A stretch of 64,000 nucleotides of DNA from Betaproteobacteria bacterium (GTDB lineage Bacteria; Pseudomonadota; Gammaproteobacteria; Burkholderiales; Burkholderiaceae_F). The stretch lies in contig BOKW01000006.1 of NCBI GenBank assembly GCA_016861185.1, positions 1 to 64,000 of the forward strand, given 5' to 3'. Both the position numbers and the translations under genes were made by a program. The stretch's first letter is position 1. Each line of letters opens with the position of its first letter. Positions 49,518 through 61,096 of the stretch are shown here, one piece after another. The notes beneath the pieces were generated by a model, which did not search any database, was not told where the DNA came from, and was given only the letters and a program-made list of their open reading frames with translations.

Positions 49518-49873
49518 GCCTGCTGCTCGCGCTGGGGGTGGGCGTGCTGGCGGGCACCGGCATCTATCTGCTGCTGCGCGCGCGCAGCTTCGACACGATC
49601 CTCGGGCTGACGCTGCTGTCGTACGCGGTCAACCTGTTCATCTTCCTGATGGGCCGCGTCACGGTCGGCGCGCCGCCGATCGTCCGCAAGGGCGTTCCGG
49701 CCACGCTCGCCTCGTACGCGGATCCGCTGCCGCAGGCGCTCGTGCTGACCGCGATCGTGATCAGCTTCGGCATGACCGCGCTGCTGCTGGCGATCGCGCT
49801 GCGCGCGCGCGCCGAAACGGGTTCCGATCACGTCGACGGCGTCGAAGGCGAGTCGGAGAAAAATGGTGTCTGA
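49514..49873 (+). CDS. mrpC: Mrp antiporter subunit C
   Basis: A 119-aa NuoK-like subunit with three helices: LLLALGVGVLAGTGIYLLL, the TILGLTLLSYAVNLFIFLMG helix and PLPQALVLTAIVISFGMTALLLAIALR. The PLPQALVLTAIVI stretch is diagnostic for MnhC. Start overlaps the subunit A stop (ATGA) and its end overlaps the subunit D gene by 11 bases, so all three are translationally linked. Confidence 0.95.
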
Positions 49874-51428
49874 CCCCATTTTCTTCGAGCACGCGATCGT
49901 TGCGCCGGTCGTGCTACCACTGCTCGTCGGCGCGGCGCTGGTGCCGATCGAGGGTCGATGGCCGCGGCTTGCTTCGGCGCTGTCGCTCGCGGCCGTGCTC
50001 GCGCTGCTGGCGTGGAGCGCGGCGCTGGCGGCGCACGCCGACACCGGCGCGGTCGAAGCGTATCTGCTCGGCAACTGGCGCGCGCCTTTCGGCATCGCGC
50101 TCGCGCTCGACCGCTTGAGCGCGCTGATGCTGGTGCTGACGGCGCTGGTGGCGCTGGGTGCCGCGCTGTACGCGCGCGGCGGCGAGGAGTCGCGCGGCGC
50201 GCATTTCCACGCGCTGCTGCAGTTCCAGCTGATGGGGCTCAATGGCGCCTTCCTGACCGCGGATCTGTTCAACCTTTTTGTTTTCTTCGAGGTGCTGCTG
50301 ATCGCCTCGTACGGGCTGCTGCTGCACGGCGGGGGGCCGCGCCGGCTGAAGGCCGCGATCCACTACGTCGCGTTCAACCTCACGGGATCGGCGCTGTTCC
50401 TGATCGCGGTTTCGCTGCTGTACGGCCTCACCGGCACGCTGAACATGGCCGATCTGGCCGAACGCATGACGCGCGCGCCCGCAGAAGACGCGGCGCTGCT
50501 GAAGACCGCCGCGCTGCTGCTGCTGGTCGTGTTCTCGGTCAAGGCGGCCCTGCTGCCGTTGTACTTCTGGCTGCCCGACACCTACAGCGCGGCCGCCGCC
50601 CCCGTGGCCGCACTGTTCGCGATCATGACCAAGGTCGGCGTCTACGCGATTGCGCGCGTCTACACGCTCGTCTTCGGCGACGCCGGCGGCGTCGTTGCGC
50701 AGGTCGCTCAACCTTGGCTACCGTGGCTCGCGCTGGGAACGCTCGCGCTCGCCGCGCAGGGCGTGCTCGCGGCTGGCAGACTGCGCGAGCTGGTCGCTTA
50801 TCTCGTGGTGGCCTCGGCCGGCACGCTGCTGCTCGCGCTCGGGCTCGGCACTGCGCGGACGGTCGCCGCGGGGCTGTTCTATCTGATCAACAGCACGCTG
50901 GTTGCAGCGGCGCTTTTCCTGCTGATCGATCGCATCGGCGCGGCGCGCGGCGAGGCCGGCGACACGCTCGCGGCCGCGCCGATCGACGGCGTGCGCGGGC
51001 GGCTCGGCACCGCGTACTTCGTGCTGGCGATCGCCGTCGCGGGGTTGCCGCCGCTGGCGGGTTTCCTCGGCAAGGCGCTGCTGCTGCAGGCCGCGGCGGC
51101 GAGCGCGTGGCCCGTGCTCGTGTGGGCGGTCGTACTCGTTTCGAGCTTCGCGTTGATCATCGCGCTCGCGCGCGCCGGCAGCGTCGTGTTCTGGCAGGCG
51201 GCCGAGGCGGCGAATCGCACGACGCCGCAAGCACCGGCAGCACAGCGCGCCGCGCTCCCGTTGCTTACGCTGCTCGTGGTCGCGGTCGCCGCGTTCGCCG
51301 GACCGCTCGCGGACTACACGCAGGCGGCCGCGCGCCAGCTCTTCGAGCGGCAGACGTACATCGACGCCGTGCTCGGCAAGCAGCCGGCCGCGCCGCTGTG
51401 GAATCCGCGCGAAGGGGTGACGAAATGA
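49863..51428 (+). CDS. mrpD: Mrp antiporter subunit D
   Basis: A 521-aa NuoM/N-like subunit. Key blocks: NLFVFFEVLLIASYGLLLHG with the proton-pumping Glu, VVFSVKAALLPLYFWLPDTYSAAAAPVAALFAIMTKVGVYAIARV with the essential lysines, and AGLPPLAGFLGKALLL. About fourteen helices. Together with subunit A it provides the antiport pathways. Its stop overlaps the subunit E start. Confidence 0.95.
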   Translation: MVSDPIFFEHAIVAPVVLPLLVGAALVPIEGRWPRLASALSLAAVLALLAWSAALAAHADTGAVEAYLLGNWRAPFGIALALDRLSALMLVLTALVALGAALYARGGEESRGAHFHALLQFQLMGLNGAFLTADLFNLFVFFEVLLIASYGLLLHGGGPRRLKAAIHYVAFNLTGSALFLIAVSLLYGLTGTLNMADLAERMTRAPAEDAALLKTAALLLLVVFSVKAALLPLYFWLPDTYSAAAAPVAALFAIMTKVGVYAIARVYTLVFGDAGGVVAQVAQPWLPWLALGTLALAAQGVLAAGRLRELVAYLVVASAGTLLLALGLGTARTVAAGLFYLINSTLVAAALFLLIDRIGAARGEAGDTLAAAPIDGVRGRLGTAYFVLAIAVAGLPPLAGFLGKALLLQAAAASAWPVLVWAVVLVSSFALIIALARAGSVVFWQAAEAANRTTPQAPAAQRAALPLLTLLVVAVAAFAGPLADYTQAAARQLFERQTYIDAVLGKQPAAPLWNPREGVTK

Positions 51429-51907
51429 AGCTCGTGCCCGCGCCGCTGCTTTCGCTCGTGCTGTTCGTCTCGTGGCTGCTGCTGAACAACACGGTCGATC
51501 CGGCGCATCTTCTGCTCGCCGCGGTGCTCGCGCTCGCGATCCCATGGTTCACCGAGCCGCTGCGGCCGGAGCGGCCGCGGCTGCGCCGCTGGGGTGTGGC
51601 AGGGAAGCTCGCGCTCGTGGTGCTGTGGGACATCGTGCTGTCGAACATCGAGATCGCTCGCCGCATCCTCGGTCCCGAGTCGGCGATCCGCCCGCGCTTC
51701 GTCTGGGTGCCGCTGTCGATCCGCGACCCGCACGGCATCGTCACGCTGGCCGGCATCATCACGATGACGCCCGGCACGCTGTCGTCGGATCTGAGCGAGG
51801 ACCGGCGCTGGCTGCTCGTGCATGCGTTCAACGTCGACGACGAGGCTGCGCTCGTCGCGACCATCAAGCGGCGCTACGAGGCGCCGCTGCGGGAGATCTT
51901 CGAATGA
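51425..51907 (+). CDS. mrpE: Mrp antiporter subunit E
   Basis: A 160-aa MnhE subunit. Two N-terminal helices (LLSLVLFVSWLLLNN and HLLLAAVLALAIPWF) precede the cytoplasmic domain with the hallmark IVTLAGIITMTPGTLSSDLSEDRR. ATGA overlaps at both ends. Confidence 0.95.
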   Translation: MKLVPAPLLSLVLFVSWLLLNNTVDPAHLLLAAVLALAIPWFTEPLRPERPRLRRWGVAGKLALVVLWDIVLSNIEIARRILGPESAIRPRFVWVPLSIRDPHGIVTLAGIITMTPGTLSSDLSEDRRWLLVHAFNVDDEAALVATIKRRYEAPLREIFE

Positions 51908-52179
51908 CCGTGCTCGCGCTCGTGCTGCCGTTCGCGATCGGCGCGTTCGGCGTTGCGCTGCTGCTGGCGGCGTACCGGTTGCTGCGCGGTCCGGCGGCTC
52001 CGGATCGCATCCTCGCGCTCGACACGCTGTACATCAACACGATGGCGCTGCTGATCCTGCTCGGTATCCGCTTCGGCACCGCGCTGTATTTCGAGGCGGC
52101 GCTGGTGATCGCGATGCTGGGGTTCGTCTCCACGGTCGTCCTGTGCAAGTTCCTGCTGCGCGGAGACATCGTCGAATGA
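51904..52179 (+). CDS. mrpF: Mrp antiporter subunit F
   Basis: A 91-aa MnhF subunit with three helices. The segment YRLLRGPAAPDRILALDTLYINTMALLILLG is the conserved core, including the Asp-Arg pair in APDRILALD. Coupled to subunits E and G by ATGA overlaps. Confidence 0.95.
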   Translation: MTVLALVLPFAIGAFGVALLLAAYRLLRGPAAPDRILALDTLYINTMALLILLGIRFGTALYFEAALVIAMLGFVSTVVLCKFLLRGDIVE

Positions 52180-52556
52180 ACCCGCTGCCGATCTGGCTCG
52201 ACGTGCTGCTCGCGGTGCTGGTCGTCGTCGGCGCCGGCTTTGCGCTGATCGGCTCCTTCGGTCTGGCCAGGCTGTCGGATTTCGTGAAGCGCGTGCACGG
52301 GCCGACCAAGGCATCCACGCTGGGCGTCGGCTGCGTGCTGATCGCCTCCGCGGCCTACTTCACCGCCCGCGGGCTGTCCAGCGGAGAGGGTGCGAGCCTG
52401 CACGAGTTGATGATCACGCTGTTCGTCTTCCTGACGGCGCCAGTGTCGGCCCACCTGCTGGTCAAAGCCGCGTTGAAGCTCGATCCGACGATCCGTCCGC
52501 CGGCACGGCCGGCGGACGACGACGCGGCGCGGCGATCCGAATCAAACCCGTCCTGA
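52176..52556 (+). CDS. mrpG: Mrp antiporter subunit G
   Basis: A 126-aa MnhG subunit with three helices; the block FALIGSFGLARLSDFVKRVHGPTKASTLGVG is diagnostic, followed by LHELMITLFVFLTAPVSAHLL. It completes an A(B)-C-D-E-F-G set, so a full antiporter can be built from this operon. Its polar tail (PPARPADDDAARRSESNPS) is variable. Confidence 0.95.
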   Translation: MNPLPIWLDVLLAVLVVVGAGFALIGSFGLARLSDFVKRVHGPTKASTLGVGCVLIASAAYFTARGLSSGEGASLHELMITLFVFLTAPVSAHLLVKAALKLDPTIRPPARPADDDAARRSESNPS

Positions 52557-52602
52557 GAAGCACGCCGTTATCATCGGCCCGGCTTTCCACGCCGGACCCG
52601 CT

Positions 52603-52923
52603 GTGCCGCTGCCACCCTGGATCGTCCGACTGCTCGCCTGCGCGGCGCTGCTCGCCGCGTTTGCGCCGGCATCGGCGGCGGCGATCCATTTGACCTCGGG
52701 CCAGTGGCGCACCGACCTGTGCGACAGCGGCGGCCTGCGCGCCGCGCACGCCGCACATCACGACTGCTGTTTGGGATCGGCGGATCCGGCTTTGCCGGCG
52801 ACCGGATGGGCCTGGCGTCCGGACGCGCCGACGCCGGCGCCGTCACGCCTGGGCGCGAACGCCGCCTGTTCCGACCCGCGCTACACGCGCGCCCCGACGC
52901 GCGCGCCGCCCGGCCTGCGCTGA
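52603..52923 (+). CDS. DUF2946-like small exported protein
   Basis: A 106-aa protein with a signal peptide ending APASAAA. The mature part has DLCDSGG, HAAHHDCCLGSADP and a late Cys, similar in pattern to DUF2946 proteins (Cys-Ser/Asp-x-G ... His-Cys-x-x-Cys). That family is often encoded near copper or cobalt transport genes. The GTG start at 52603 lacks a good ribosome site. A copper-chaperone gene follows 100 bases later. Family assignment is tentative. Confidence 0.55.
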   Translation: MPLPPWIVRLLACAALLAAFAPASAAAIHLTSGQWRTDLCDSGGLRAAHAAHHDCCLGSADPALPATGWAWRPDAPTPAPSRLGANAACSDPRYTRAPTRAPPGLR

Positions 52924-53023
52924 AACGAAGCCACGGCGACGGCCTCGCGCGTCAGCCGGAGATTGCGAACCGATCGGCGGGCGGCGACGCGACTGCGCCG
53001 CCCATTCTTGGAAGGACAGGCAG

Positions 53024-53485
53024 ATGAGAACGAGCTTGAAGCTGTTGCTGGCGCTCGCCGCGCTGGCGCTGAGTGCGGCGGCCAACGCGCAGGTCGAAGC
53101 GAAGAACGTATGGGCACGCGCGACGGTGCAGGGACAGATGGGCACCGGGGCGTTCATGACGCTGACCGCGAAGGAGCCGGTGCGGCTCGTCGGTGCGGCG
53201 AGCCCCGTGGCGGGTGTGGTCGAGATCCACGAGATGGCGATGGAAGGCAACGTGATGCGGATGCGCGCGGTCGAGCGGCTCGATCTCGCCGCCGGCAAGC
53301 CGGTGGAACTGAAACCCGGCGGCTATCACGTGATGCTGATGGACCTGAATCGCACGCTGAAAGCGGGCGACAGGATCGCCGTCGAACTGCGCTTCGAGAC
53401 GAAGGACAAGAAGCAGTTCACGCTGCCGCTCGAAGCCGAAGTGCGCATGACCGCGCCGGGTGCGGCGATGCCGATGAAGCATTAG
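53024..53485 (+). CDS. periplasmic copper chaperone PCu(A)C
   Basis: A 153-aa exported protein (signal peptide ends SAAANAQ) with a cupredoxin-like PCu(A)C domain. The copper-binding residues are visible: EIHEMAMEGNVMRMR (His and several Met) and GGYHVMLMDL (His, Met), followed by a His at the C-terminus (PMKH). Such proteins carry Cu(I) to the CuA or CuB site of cytochrome oxidase. Its stop overlaps the stop of the convergent NAPRTase gene by 3 bases. Confidence 0.92.
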   Translation: MRTSLKLLLALAALALSAAANAQVEAKNVWARATVQGQMGTGAFMTLTAKEPVRLVGAASPVAGVVEIHEMAMEGNVMRMRAVERLDLAAGKPVELKPGGYHVMLMDLNRTLKAGDRIAVELRFETKDKKQFTLPLEAEVRMTAPGAAMPMKH

Positions 53486-54810
53486 CGCGACGCCGCGTCG
53501 AGCTGCGCCGCCAGCGCGCGGATCGCGGGTGAGATCTCGACCGGGTAGGGCGGCGCAATTGCGAGCTGCGTGAGCGCAGTCGGCAGCGCGTCGACTTCGC
53601 TGCGCAGCCGCGCGCGGATCGCGTCGAGCGATTCCGGCGGTGCCACACGATGGCCGGCGCGCATCACGGGTACGAGCAGCGGCTTGCCGTCGATCGGCTC
53701 GTCGGCGAGCGCGACCGTATCGCCCGCGTACCTGTCATCGGCCGCACGGCGGAACACCTGCTTGATGCCCGGCCAGGTCGCCTTGCCGGTCGAACGCTTG
53801 CGGCGCGCGCCGCCGGCGTACGACTGCAGCTTGTACGCGCAGTCGAGGACAGGATGGTCGGATGCGCAGGCGAGCGCGCTACCGACGCCGAAGGCGTCGA
53901 GCGGGCTGCCTGCGCGCACCAGCGCGTCGATCGAATCCTCGTCGAGCCCGCCGCTGGCGATGATGCGGGTCTCGCGCAGCCCGCCTTCGTCGAGCACGCT
54001 GCGCACCGCGCGCGCCAGCGCATCGAGATCGCCGCTGTCGATGCGCACCGCGCGCAGCGCGATGCCTTCGGCGGCGAGGGTGCGCGCGACCGCGACGACC
54101 TTGCGCGCGGCGGCGACCGTGTCGTAGGTGTCGATCAGCAGGATCGCGTTGCCGGGATTGGCGCGCGCGAACGCGAGGAACGCCGCGGTTTCGTCGCCGT
54201 GCGCCTGCACGAACGCATGCGCCATCGTGCCGTATAGAGGCAGCCCGAACGCGCGGCCCGCCTCGACCGTCGCGGTGCCCGCGAAGCCAGCGATCCAGCT
54301 CGCGCGCGCGGCGAGCACGCCGGCTTCGGCGCCGTGCGCGCGCCGCAGCCCGTAGTCGATCAACGCGCGGCCGCGCGCGGCAAGCACGCAGCGCACGGCC
54401 TTCGAGGCGATCAGCGTCTGGAAGTGCACGAGGTTCAGCAGCCGCGTCTCGACGAGCTGCGCCTGCGGCAGCGGCGCCGACACGCGCAAGACGGGTTCGT
54501 TCGGGAAAAGCACGGTCCCTTCGGGCAGCGCGTCGACGTCGCCTTCGAAGCGAAAGCTCCGCAGCCAGTCGATGAAGTCGGGCGTGCCGAACGTTTGCCG
54601 GCGCAGGAAGGCGAGATCGCTCTCGTCGAAGCGGAGGCGTTCCAGATAGTCGAGCGCCTGTTCGAGGCCGGCGGCGACGAGGAAGTTGCGGCCCGGCTGC
54701 GCGCGCACGAAGAGCTCGAACACCGCGCGCTCGGCCATGCCTTCGACGCGATAGGTGCGCGCCATCGCGAATTCATACAGATCGGTCAGCAGGCCTTCGT
54801 GCAACGCCAT
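53482..54810 (-). CDS. pncB: nicotinate phosphoribosyltransferase
   Basis: A 442-aa enzyme of the NAD salvage pathway joining nicotinate to PRPP with ATP hydrolysis. N-terminal LLTDLYEFAMARTY, FELFVRAQPGRNFLVAAGLEQAL, then HAFVQAHGDE, LIDTYDT, and the phosphate-binding AVRIDSGDL and IIASGGLDEDSI blocks are typical of the family. The C-terminal YKLQSYAGGARRKRSTGKATWPG-like region is conserved as well. Slightly longer than E. coli PncB. The rtcB gene lies upstream on the same strand, but a hairpin separates the two. Confidence 0.93.
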   Translation of the reverse strand: MALHEGLLTDLYEFAMARTYRVEGMAERAVFELFVRAQPGRNFLVAAGLEQALDYLERLRFDESDLAFLRRQTFGTPDFIDWLRSFRFEGDVDALPEGTVLFPNEPVLRVSAPLPQAQLVETRLLNLVHFQTLIASKAVRCVLAARGRALIDYGLRRAHGAEAGVLAARASWIAGFAGTATVEAGRAFGLPLYGTMAHAFVQAHGDETAAFLAFARANPGNAILLIDTYDTVAAARKVVAVARTLAAEGIALRAVRIDSGDLDALARAVRSVLDEGGLRETRIIASGGLDEDSIDALVRAGSPLDAFGVGSALACASDHPVLDCAYKLQSYAGGARRKRSTGKATWPGIKQVFRRAADDRYAGDTVALADEPIDGKPLLVPVMRAGHRVAPPESLDAIRARLRSEVDALPTALTQLAIAPPYPVEISPAIRALAAQLDAASR

Positions 54811-54844
54811 CTTCAGTACGCACCAAAGGTGCGTCCGTCCTCTT

Positions 54845-54863
54845 CCCCCTTTCGTAAAGGGGG
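54845..54863. repeat. 8-bp-stem hairpin, dispersed-repeat or terminator
   Basis: CCCCCTTT-CGT-AAAGGGGG at 54845-54863, followed by ACCGAGGGGGATTT. I recall similar CCCCTTTACGAAAGGGG stretches as dispersed repeats in many bacterial genomes. Here it lies between rtcB and pncB on their shared strand and could attenuate read-through. Confidence 0.5.
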
Positions 54864-54894
54864 ACCGAGGGGGATTTGAACCGGAGGTTTCACT

Positions 54895-56340
54895 TCACCC
54901 CTTGATGCAGACGATCGGCTCGAGCCGGGCGACCTTGCGCGCGAGCCCCGCCGCGTCGGCGGCATCGACGACGGCGGTCACGTCCTTGTAGGCGCCGGGC
55001 GCTTCTTCGGCCACGCCGCGCATCGACGGGCTGCGGATCAGCACGCCGCGATTCGCGAGTTCGTCGACGACCTGCCGGCCGTGCCAGCGGCGCGTGGCTT
55101 CGTGTCGGCTCATGCTGCGCCCCGCGCCGTGGCAGGCGGAAGCGAACGCGCGTTCGCCCGGTGCCTCCGCGCCGGCCAGCACGTATGAGCAGGTGCCCAT
55201 GCTGCCGCCGATCAGCACCGGCTGGCCGACATCGCGCAGGGCAGGCGGCAGGTCCGGATGGCCGGGGCCGAACGCGCGCGTAGCGCCCTTGCGATGCACG
55301 TAGAGCTTCCGCTTGCGGCCCTCGACGACGTGCTCTTCGAGCTTGCAGGTGTTGTGCGACACGTCGTACAGCAGCGGCAGCCGCGCTGCGGGCAGGATGT
55401 CGGCGAAGACCCGCCGCGTCAGATGCGTGAGGATCTGCCGGTTGGCGAGCGCGCAGTTGATCGCCGCACGCATCGCGCCGAGGTAGTTCTGCCCGGTCGT
55501 CGAATCGAGCGGCGCGCACGCGAGTTCCCGGTCGGGCAGCGCGATGCCGTGCTGTTTAGCCTCGACCGCCATCGACTTCAGAAACTCGGTGCCGATCTGG
55601 TGGCCGAGCCCGCGCGAGCCGCAGTGGATGCTGACGACGACGTCGTCGACCACGAGCCCGAAGGCGTGCGCGCTGCGCTCGTCGAACACTTCGGCGACGC
55701 GTTGCACCTCGAGGTAATGGTTGCCCGAACCGAGCGTGCCCATCTCGTCGCGCTGGCGCTTCTTCGCATGCTCGGAGACGGCTTCGGGCCTGGCGCCGCG
55801 CATGCAGCCGTGCTCTTCGATTCGATCCAGATCGTCGGCGCTGCCGTAACCGCGGTCGACCGCCCAACGCGCGCCGCCGGAGAGCATGCTGTCCATCTCG
55901 CTCGAGGAGAGCCGGATCGCGCCGGTCGAGCCGACGCCGGCCGGGATGCGCGCGTACAGCGCGTCGGCGAGCAGCTTCTTGCGGCCTTCGATGTCGGCGG
56001 ACTTCAGTCCCGTGTGCAGGCAGCGCACGCCGCACGAAATGTCGAAGCCGACGCCGCCGGCGGAGACCACGCCGCCTTCGTCGGGATCGAAAGCCGCCAC
56101 GCCGCCGATCGGAAAGCCGTAGCCCCAGTGCGCGTCCGGCATCGCATAGGAGGCGGCGACGATGCCCGGCAGCTTGGCGACGTTGGCGACCTGCTCGTAG
56201 ACCTTTTCGTCCATCTCGCGAACGAGCGCCTCGGTCGCGAAGATCACGCCGGGAACGCGCATGCCATGCGCGCGCGGATCGGAATCCGGCGCGATCACCC
56301 ATTCGTTTTCGGAGCGGCGGACGAGCTTGCTGGTGTCCAT
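54895..56340 (-). CDS. rtcB: RNA-splicing ligase RtcB
   Basis: A 481-aa GTP- and Mn-dependent RNA ligase joining 2',3'-cyclic phosphate or 3'-phosphate to 5'-OH ends. Conserved metal and guanylate residues: MPDAHWGYGFPIGGVAAFD, GVGFDISCGVRCL with the metal cysteine, LGSGNHYLEVQ, SIHCGSRGLGHQ, DVSHNTCKLEEH, and the nucleophile His in ACHGAGRSMSR. It follows archease after 13 bases. No RtcA or RtcR gene is in the window. Confidence 0.95.
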   Translation of the reverse strand: MDTSKLVRRSENEWVIAPDSDPRAHGMRVPGVIFATEALVREMDEKVYEQVANVAKLPGIVAASYAMPDAHWGYGFPIGGVAAFDPDEGGVVSAGGVGFDISCGVRCLHTGLKSADIEGRKKLLADALYARIPAGVGSTGAIRLSSSEMDSMLSGGARWAVDRGYGSADDLDRIEEHGCMRGARPEAVSEHAKKRQRDEMGTLGSGNHYLEVQRVAEVFDERSAHAFGLVVDDVVVSIHCGSRGLGHQIGTEFLKSMAVEAKQHGIALPDRELACAPLDSTTGQNYLGAMRAAINCALANRQILTHLTRRVFADILPAARLPLLYDVSHNTCKLEEHVVEGRKRKLYVHRKGATRAFGPGHPDLPPALRDVGQPVLIGGSMGTCSYVLAGAEAPGERAFASACHGAGRSMSRHEATRRWHGRQVVDELANRGVLIRSPSMRGVAEEAPGAYKDVTAVVDAADAAGLARKVARLEPIVCIKG

Positions 56341-56353
56341 CGTGGTGTCCTCG

Positions 56354-59505
<3,152 letters not shown>

Positions 59506-59520
59506 TCCCGTAGCGCGTCG

Positions 59521-60210
59521 ATGGGAAAAGCGGGCACGCGGCTCGTGTGGTTCTTCGACCTCGACGACACGCTGCACGACGCGTCGCACGCGATCTTCGG
59601 TGCGATCGACCGGCGGATGACCGAGTACGTGGCCACGCACCTGGATGTCGACGAGCAGGAAGCGGACCGGCTGCGGCTCACCTACTGGCGCCGCTACGGC
59701 GCGACGATGCTCGGGCTCGCGCGGCACCACGGGGTCGATCCGCATCACTTCCTGCGTGAGACGCACGACTTGGACGTGGCGACACTGCTGCGCGCCGAGC
59801 GCGGGCTCGCGCGGCTCTTCGCACGGCTTCCCGGCCGCAAGGTGCTGCTGACCAACGCGCCGGACCGCTACGCGCGCGCGGTACTGCGCGAACTGGCGCT
59901 GCACCCGCATATCGGCGCGCGCTACACGATCGAGCGGATGCGCGTGCACGGCGCTTTCCGCCCCAAGCCGTCGCGCGCGATGCTGCGGCACATGCTCGCG
60001 CGCGAGCGCATCCCCGCGCACCGCGCGGTGCTGGTCGAGGACAGCGCGTCCAACCTGAAGGCCGCGCGTGCGGTCGGGCTGCGCACCGTGCTGGTCGCGC
60101 GGCGCGACGAGCCCTTCGCTGCGCGCCGGCCTGGGCGCGCTCACTACGTCGGGTTGTGCGTGCGCTCGGTCCTGGACCTTCCGAAAAGGCTTGCTTTTCT
60201 GCGGAAGTAA
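59521..60210 (+). CDS. HAD-family pyrimidine 5'-nucleotidase
   Basis: A 229-aa haloacid-dehalogenase-type phosphatase of the SDT1/pyrimidine 5'-nucleotidase group. Motif I WFFDLDDTLHDASH has the nucleophile Asp; motif II is VLLTNAPDRYAR; motif III Lys is in FRPKPSRAML; motif IV is VLVEDSASNLKAA. The start codon follows argB by 15 bases. The exact nucleotide substrate is unproven. Confidence 0.9.
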   Translation: MGKAGTRLVWFFDLDDTLHDASHAIFGAIDRRMTEYVATHLDVDEQEADRLRLTYWRRYGATMLGLARHHGVDPHHFLRETHDLDVATLLRAERGLARLFARLPGRKVLLTNAPDRYARAVLRELALHPHIGARYTIERMRVHGAFRPKPSRAMLRHMLARERIPAHRAVLVEDSASNLKAARAVGLRTVLVARRDEPFAARRPGRAHYVGLCVRSVLDLPKRLAFLRK

Positions 60211-60264
60211 TCCCCCACGTCGCGCGAGTTTCCGGTAGATTTTCCGTCCCGACGGAAGCACGCC

Positions 60265-60882
60265 ATGGAAACCGCCAGTTCCTCCGACAAGCCCGCGGCC
60301 GAATCCGGCAAGCGCAAACCTGGCGCGCGCAAGCTGCAGATCCTGCAGACGCTCGCCGCGATGCTGGAAGATCCGAAGGGCGAAAAGGTGACAACCGCGG
60401 CGCTGGCGGCCAAGCTCGACGTGTCGGAAGCGGCGCTGTACCGGCACTTCGCCAGCAAGGCGCAGATGTTCGAGGGGTTGATCGAGTTCATCGAGACGAC
60501 GATCTTCGGACTGATCAACGAGATCTCCGCGAAGGAGACCTCGGGGCTGAAGCAGGTGCGGCGCATCGTCGTGATGCTGCTCGATTTCGCGCAGACCAAC
60601 CGCGGCATGACGCGCGTGCTGATCGGCGATGCGCTGGTCAACGAGAACGAGCGGCTGCAGGAGCGCATGAACCAGCTGTTCGAGCGCATCGAGGCGTCGC
60701 TGAAACAGAGCTTCCGCGTGGCGATGACCGAGAAGGAACTGCCGGAGAACTTCGACCCCGCCGCGCGCGCGAACCTCGTCGTCGCCTACGTCGTCGGCCG
60801 CTGGCACCGCTTCGCCAAGACGGGCTTCAAGAGGCTGCCGAACGAAGGGCTCGAAGCGCAACTACCGGCGCTGCTCGTCTGA
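60265..60882 (+). CDS. slmA: nucleoid occlusion factor SlmA
   Basis: A 205-aa TetR-family DNA-binding protein that blocks FtsZ assembly over the nucleoid. N-terminal helix-turn-helix: KLQILQTLAAMLEDPKGEKVTTAALAAKLDVSEAALYRHFASKAQMFEGLIEFIE, the SlmA signature. The C-terminal dimer domain includes FAQTNRGMTRVLIGDALVNENERLQERMNQLFERIE. Third gene after argB and the nucleotidase, 54 bases away. Confidence 0.94.
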   Translation: METASSSDKPAAESGKRKPGARKLQILQTLAAMLEDPKGEKVTTAALAAKLDVSEAALYRHFASKAQMFEGLIEFIETTIFGLINEISAKETSGLKQVRRIVVMLLDFAQTNRGMTRVLIGDALVNENERLQERMNQLFERIEASLKQSFRVAMTEKELPENFDPAARANLVVAYVVGRWHRFAKTGFKRLPNEGLEAQLPALLV

Positions 60883-60917
60883 GCGCGATCGGCCCGCAGG
60901 TTGGCGGCTGGCTCACG

Positions 60918-60938
60918 TGAACGCGCGATGCGCGTTCA
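60918..60938. terminator. hairpin downstream of slmA
   Basis: TGAACGCG (60918-60925) and CGCGTTCA (60931-60938) make an 8-bp stem with a 5-base loop, 36 bases after the slmA stop. No T-run follows, so intrinsic termination is uncertain. Confidence 0.4.
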
Positions 60939-60969
60939 GCGGCACTGTCACTCCGCTTTACAGCTTCTT

Positions 60970-60990
60970 GAAAGGGGCTTCATCCCTTTC
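60970..60990. other. second hairpin upstream of the PEP-CTERM gene
   Basis: GAAAGGG (60970-60976) and CCCTTTC (60984-60990) form a 7-bp stem with a 7-base loop in the 214-base gap before the protease gene. It might be part of that gene's leader. No promoter could be assigned. Confidence 0.35.
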
Positions 60991-61096
60991 GAGCCGATTC
61001 CCATTCGATCAACGACTTGCCCGCGTTGAGCGCGGCAGGAATGCCCATTGCTTGCGAGGCTGCATCGGTCCGGAGTTCCACCGGGGGAGAGCCACG

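Noticed and set aside
60939-61096. Sigma-54 promoter before the PEP-CTERM gene
   Set aside because: PEP-CTERM genes can be RpoN-dependent, but no TGGCAC-N5-TTGC was found; the nearest GG...GC pairs have wrong spacing.
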